Of a DNA stretch of 9,203 nucleotides, positions 5,516 to 9,203 are shown piece by piece. The notes beneath the pieces were generated by a model. It was not told the origin of the DNA. It saw nothing but the letters and a program-made list of their open reading frames with translations, and did not search any database. The stretch is from an uncultured Bacteroidota bacterium. Its GTDB lineage: Bacteria; Bacteroidota; Bacteroidia; Chitinophagales; Chitinophagaceae. The stretch's first letter is position 1; every line of letters starts with the position of its first letter. The position numbers and the translations under genes are program-made. The stretch is taken from positions 1 through 9,203 of the forward strand of contig CAMLGP010000066.1 of assembly GCA_946479535.1 (NCBI GenBank). Reading direction: 5' to 3'.

Positions 5516-8476
5516 CTAATTCAGCCCCCAGTCTTTTCCCTTATTAACCGCCGGTACACCCTCTGTCAGCCAGCGCGTCGGTTTTTCTCCTTTCAGCTGC
5601 CAGTCAAAGAATTGCTGCTCTCGTATCTGAATATCTTTTCGGTTCCTTCTTTCTACAAGATTATGCGCCTCCCCATTGTAGTTCAGCAGCCATACCTGCT
5701 TGCCCAGCCTCCTCATGGCTGTAAACATTTCAATTCCCTGGTACCACGGCACTGCACCATCTGCATCATTGGACATAATCACCAATGGCGTTTTTACTTT
5801 GGGTAGTTTAAATAATGGCGAATTATCAATGTACAATTGTGGCTTCTCCCAAATGGTAGCTCCAATCCTGCTTTGCCCATGCTCATATTGAAATTGCCTG
5901 TTCAATCCGCTTTCCCATCGTATGCCGCCATAAGCACTGAACATATTCACAACAGGAGCTCCGGCCCAGGCAGCCTTAAAGAAATTAGTCACTGTAATCA
6001 GATACGCTACCTGGTAACCACCCCAGCTCTGTCCCTGCAAACCAATACGCGTGCTATCTACATATCCTTTCTTAACAAGCGCCCTTGCACCACTAACAAT
6101 ATAATCGTATGCATCTTTACCCGGATGGCCAGTTCCATAATGAATATCGGGAGCAAAAACTATGTAACCGCAACTAACAAAGAAAGGTATATTCAACCGG
6201 CTGGGAGTTGGCGCCGGTGGCATATAATTATATAATCCATCACTAAGCGTTTCATAGAAATAACAGATCATCGGGTATTTCTTTTTAGGATCGAAATTCT
6301 CCGGTTTATATACGATGCCTTCAGATCCCTTTCCATTATAAGCTTTCCATTTGACCAGTTCTGCTGTTCCCCATAAATATTCCTTTTGTTGTGGATTAAT
6401 GGCTGATTCATTTTTTTCCAGGTTAAGAGAGGAAAGCCATCTGTCTGGACGACCGCTCCCTAAATATGAAGCTCTATTATGGTAGTAAAGCTTAGGAGAA
6501 TATTCATAGCTTTCAATCGTGTACAGGTAAGAATAATCGTTTTTTGCCTTCACCAGATTATTAGAGAAATAATTACCGATACCACTAATTTTCGATCCCG
6601 CATACCGGGGACCAGAGGATGGATCAAGCCAGTCGTATATTTCAAATCCTACTCCCTTTGTTGTTTTGTCCTGCACCCGGAAATAGATGGGTATGTTTGC
6701 TTTGAAATAAAGTTCCGAACTATCAACCCGCACCAGCCGATAAACACATTTCACCTTTCTTCCACCGGTAATAGCCTGAGGCGCATTCACCATTTCAGGA
6801 TCCACTTTCCATACATCATACCGGTCATAGATATAAACCGCAGAATCATTTTCATGCCAGCCCATTACTCCATAAGCTGGAGGATCGGAAGGCGAATCAT
6901 GTTCTTCATCATATAAAGGCACCTTGATCTTTTCGGTCAGTTTCCGGGTTGTCTTACCATTCCAGACATAATAATTCCGGACTTTATATTCATACCAGAT
7001 GATATATTTCCCTGTTGAAGAAGCGTAACTGGGAGCAATTGATCCCAGCAGGTCTTTCTTAATGAGCGTCTTTTCACCTGTATTGACATCGATAGCATAA
7101 ATATCTTTCTTCGTATTTCCTTCCCACTGAGCTTCAATGCGTTTTCCAAAATCACTAACACCAACGAAGAAATTGCCATCTCCTTCACCTGTCCTGATAA
7201 TACTGGGAATTTCTTTTGATCCGAGTTGCAGCATTTTGTGTTGATCCAGCAGGTATACCGCCAGGAAATTTTCCTGCAGATTACGTCTCAACCTAAATAA
7301 CTGGGTAGGCTGAATATAATCGTCGTTATAATGCCAGATATCCAGTTTTGCCGTTTCGAAATCAACTAGGTTTGTATCTTTTGGCGGTTGTATTGGCGCA
7401 GTTCCAAAGAACAATCGCTTTCCATTTTTACTGAAATTTACTTCTCCAAATTCACTGATGGTACTTCCTGATATAATACCATTGGTATTTCTATCAACCA
7501 GTTGCATTGCGCTGTCCATCCCCTCCTTATAATACCACAGTTTGTAAAACTTCTGCAATTCCTTTTGTTTTGCATCTCTTTCCGCTACAAAGGCTACCTG
7601 GGTTCCGTCTTCACTGATCGCGAAATTCTTAAAATCATTTCCCCCTTTGCTTAACGTTAGCTGCTTTCCATTATTGAGGTCATAGTACAATACCTGGGAC
7701 AGGCTTCGCGCTTCTTTTGGATCACGTGCCTGTTCCATCAACAGCTTTTGCCCGTTATCATTGAATTTATATTCCAGAATATTCTTAAAAATCTTTTCTT
7801 CCCCGGTTGAAAGATTTCGCAATACAAGGTCTGTTGGCGAATTGGGTGTGGAGCTGGTAGCAGTATCCTCATCTGCATCCCTAAAATCAATAGTGCGCGC
7901 AGGCTTTGCAGGTTTTGGTTGTAATAACGCCTCCAGTGAATCAATGATCCGGTTGAGGCTGTCCACAGTTTTAGCATTGTATAAGTGGCTTCTGGATGCA
8001 GGCGGTTCGGGCTTTTTCTCCAGGTGGTAAGCTACCCAGCCAAATCCTTTTTCAGGAGTTTTAAATGATTTTACGCGGGCAACCTTCCATATCTTATCAC
8101 TGGCCGGTTCTACTATGCAAAACGAATCTTTGGGAAGATCATCTCCCCGTTTTCGTTTGATCCTTGCATCCCTGATATCTTTGTAAAGGGATTTGATTTT
8201 AAAAATCACAAACCGACTGTCTTCTGTAATTACAGCTGAATATCCACGTGGAATGGATCTCTTATATGAATAGGAATTATTGGTCGACTGAATGACCAGT
8301 TCGTTATCACCTTCCTGCGGATTGATTGTAAATACTGCCCATCTTCCATCATTGCTTAGCAATTTTTCTCCAATGGATTGCCAGCTATCATAAACAGAAT
8401 GGTCCAGTGGTTTTTTCTGACCGAACAGGCACAGGCATGCCAATAGTGAAAAGATTAGCAGTTTAATTTTTCTCAT
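5516..8476 (-). CDS. Secreted S9 family prolyl-oligopeptidase-like serine peptidase
   Basis: This is a 986-residue protein when started at ATG 8476; a GTG directly upstream (8477-8479) would add one residue and is less likely. A signal peptide covers about residues 1-20 (MRKIKLLIFSLLACLCLFGQ), with probable type I cleavage near FGQ. LLAC looks lipobox-like, but a hydrophobic stretch continues past it. A long beta-propeller-like region follows, with repeated WDxxxxG/DG-type strands, interrupted by a Pro/Ala/Asp-rich linker near 180-215. The C-terminal alpha/beta-hydrolase domain (about 720-960) has the nucleophile in GQSWGGY (S817), the acid in ADGAVPW (D906) and the base in GEAHNL (H938). Family members cleave short peptides, often after proline. 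This one probably acts in the periplasm or outside the cell in peptide nutrition, and its exact specificity is unknown. It lies 34 nt downstream of the methyltransferase on the same strand. Confidence 0.92.
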   Translation of the reverse strand: MRKIKLLIFSLLACLCLFGQKKPLDHSVYDSWQSIGEKLLSNDGRWAVFTINPQEGDNELVIQSTNNSYSYKRSIPRGYSAVITEDSRFVIFKIKSLYKDIRDARIKRKRGDDLPKDSFCIVEPASDKIWKVARVKSFKTPEKGFGWVAYHLEKKPEPPASRSHLYNAKTVDSLNRIIDSLEALLQPKPAKPARTIDFRDADEDTATSSTPNSPTDLVLRNLSTGEEKIFKNILEYKFNDNGQKLLMEQARDPKEARSLSQVLYYDLNNGKQLTLSKGGNDFKNFAISEDGTQVAFVAERDAKQKELQKFYKLWYYKEGMDSAMQLVDRNTNGIISGSTISEFGEVNFSKNGKRLFFGTAPIQPPKDTNLVDFETAKLDIWHYNDDYIQPTQLFRLRRNLQENFLAVYLLDQHKMLQLGSKEIPSIIRTGEGDGNFFVGVSDFGKRIEAQWEGNTKKDIYAIDVNTGEKTLIKKDLLGSIAPSYASSTGKYIIWYEYKVRNYYVWNGKTTRKLTEKIKVPLYDEEHDSPSDPPAYGVMGWHENDSAVYIYDRYDVWKVDPEMVNAPQAITGGRKVKCVYRLVRVDSSELYFKANIPIYFRVQDKTTKGVGFEIYDWLDPSSGPRYAGSKISGIGNYFSNNLVKAKNDYSYLYTIESYEYSPKLYYHNRASYLGSGRPDRWLSSLNLEKNESAINPQQKEYLWGTAELVKWKAYNGKGSEGIVYKPENFDPKKKYPMICYFYETLSDGLYNYMPPAPTPSRLNIPFFVSCGYIVFAPDIHYGTGHPGKDAYDYIVSGARALVKKGYVDSTRIGLQGQSWGGYQVAYLITVTNFFKAAWAGAPVVNMFSAYGGIRWESGLNRQFQYEHGQSRIGATIWEKPQLYIDNSPLFKLPKVKTPLVIMSNDADGAVPWYQGIEMFTAMRRLGKQVWLLNYNGEAHNLVERRNRKDIQIREQQFFDWQLKGEKPTRWLTEGVPAVNKGKDWGLN

Positions 8477-8510
8477 CACGGTGATTTTGTCTAAAGTTAA
8501 TAGTGTATGC

Positions 8511-9203
8511 TCATTTTATACCACCGATCATCCCGTATTCCCACAATTTCCTTTTCATACCGATGTACTGAAATTTACATGCCTGGATATTTCCTTTTTG
8601 AACAGCAGTAGTTTTATAGGAGAAGGTCAGTTTCTTCCAGATAAGGTAAAGGGAAGCCAGAAAATAAAACCGGTATAGTCTTCTGCAGGAATGATAGGTG
8701 AATTTGCTTATATCCCGATAGCTGATATTTTTGAACCCGGTCTGCTTCATGAATTCTGCAAAGCGTTGGGGAGTTTCCAGGTAGTTCACCTGCCAGCCAT
8801 CCAGCCATTGGCGGATTGCAGGATCTTCATTATTTTGATATTGAGTCACAAATCCATCCGCTACTATCAATCTTCCTCCAGGTTTCAGCAATCGCCAGGC
8901 TTCTTTTATGAATTCTTCTTTATTGCTGGCATAACAGATACTTTCACAGCCCCATACTATATCAAAACTTTCATCGGGAAAGCTGGTGTTGCAATAATCC
9001 ATGACCTGGAAATTGACCTTTTCTTCCATTCCTTTTTCCTTTGCATTGGCAGTTGCCTTTTGAACCTGTTTGGGCGAAAGTGTGATCCCCGTTACAGTAG
9101 CACCCTTCACTGAAGCCAGGAAAATTGAACTTCCACCAACGCCACAACCTGCATCCAGTACTTTCTCTCCAGGCAGTATGCCAGCCTGTTCTGCCATCAC
9201 GTC
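8511..9203 (-). CDS. SAM-dependent class I methyltransferase, 5' partial
   Basis: The frame runs from the right window edge to the TGA at 8511-8513, giving 230 visible residues. The N-terminus lies outside: no stop precedes the GTG and ATG codons near the edge (9195-9200), and family members have an extra segment before MAEQAG. Class I motifs are clear: motif I VLDAGCGVGG, then VTGITLSPKQ after the second strand, FDIVWGCESICY, and LLKPGGRLIVAD. The overall look, including the C-terminal KFQYIGMKRKLWEYG, recalls small-molecule methyltransferases of the UbiE / tocopherol methyltransferase-like group, but the acceptor cannot be named. It lies 34 nt upstream of the S9 peptidase start and may share its transcript. 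No functional link between the two is evident. Confidence 0.85.
   Translation of the reverse strand, partial: DVMAEQAGILPGEKVLDAGCGVGGSSIFLASVKGATVTGITLSPKQVQKATANAKEKGMEEKVNFQVMDYCNTSFPDESFDIVWGCESICYASNKEEFIKEAWRLLKPGGRLIVADGFVTQYQNNEDPAIRQWLDGWQVNYLETPQRFAEFMKQTGFKNISYRDISKFTYHSCRRLYRFYFLASLYLIWKKLTFSYKTTAVQKGNIQACKFQYIGMKRKLWEYGMIGGIK

Noticed and set aside
6479..6916. Plus-strand frame of 145 codons inside the S9 peptidase gene
   Set aside because: It is antisense to a clearly conserved propeller region, its composition is unlike a real protein, and no start signal is seen.
8477..8479. GTG as the start codon of the S9 peptidase
   Set aside because: An ATG follows immediately and gives a normal signal peptide; the GTG adds only one residue.
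8477..8510. Promoter for the S9 peptidase (minus-strand TAACTTTA)
   Set aside because: It departs from TAnnTTTG at the last base and no TTG lies at a suitable distance, so read-through from the methyltransferase gene is as likely.
8691..9113. Plus-strand frame of 140 codons opposite the methyltransferase
   Set aside because: It is antisense to the SAM-binding motifs of a clear methyltransferase and has no recognisable domain.

Overview
The window looks like chromosomal DNA from a Bacteroidetes bacterium, most likely of the Chitinophagaceae type. The reasons are the protein styles (a long secreted S9 prolyl-oligopeptidase, a small exported histidine phosphatase, a Uma2 pair), weak Shine-Dalgarno signals, A/T-rich leaders, and one good match to the Bacteroidetes -7 promoter element TAnnTTTG ahead of the E2 gene. 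The taxonomic call is inference from gene style, not from a marker gene.

Layout from left to right. Bases 1-2495 hold three tightly packed plus-strand genes: two tandem Uma2/DUF820 nuclease-fold genes (the first cut by the window edge) and a full-length cinA, separated by only 3 and 2 nt. After an 89-nt gap with a probable promoter comes a plus-strand gene for a 2-oxo acid dehydrogenase E2 acyltransferase (2585-3928). The 129-nt convergent gap that follows (3929-4057) holds a compact repeat cluster: three 14-bp tandem units running into two copies of a 23-bp palindrome. A minus-strand exported histidine phosphatase (4058-4555) is divergent from a plus-strand 238-residue protein of unknown function (4640-5356). 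A second convergent gap (5357-5515) holds a diverged relative of the palindrome. A large minus-strand secreted S9 peptidase (5516-8476) and a minus-strand SAM-dependent methyltransferase, whose N-terminus lies beyond the right edge, fill the rest.

The genes do not form one pathway. CinA (NMN deamidase/pyrophosphatase) and the E2 enzyme are core metabolism, the phosphatase and peptidase act outside the cytoplasm, and the Uma2 pair looks like accessory material placed directly upstream of cinA. I see no defence island, phage, transposase, CRISPR array, tRNA or rRNA.

The most unusual features are the palindromic repeat family, which shows compensatory stem changes between its two sites, and the Uma2 pair. 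The two Uma2 copies align at an exact 600-nt offset, and the second has lost the loop next to the conserved glutamate. I found no convincing evidence of a wholly new multi-gene system.
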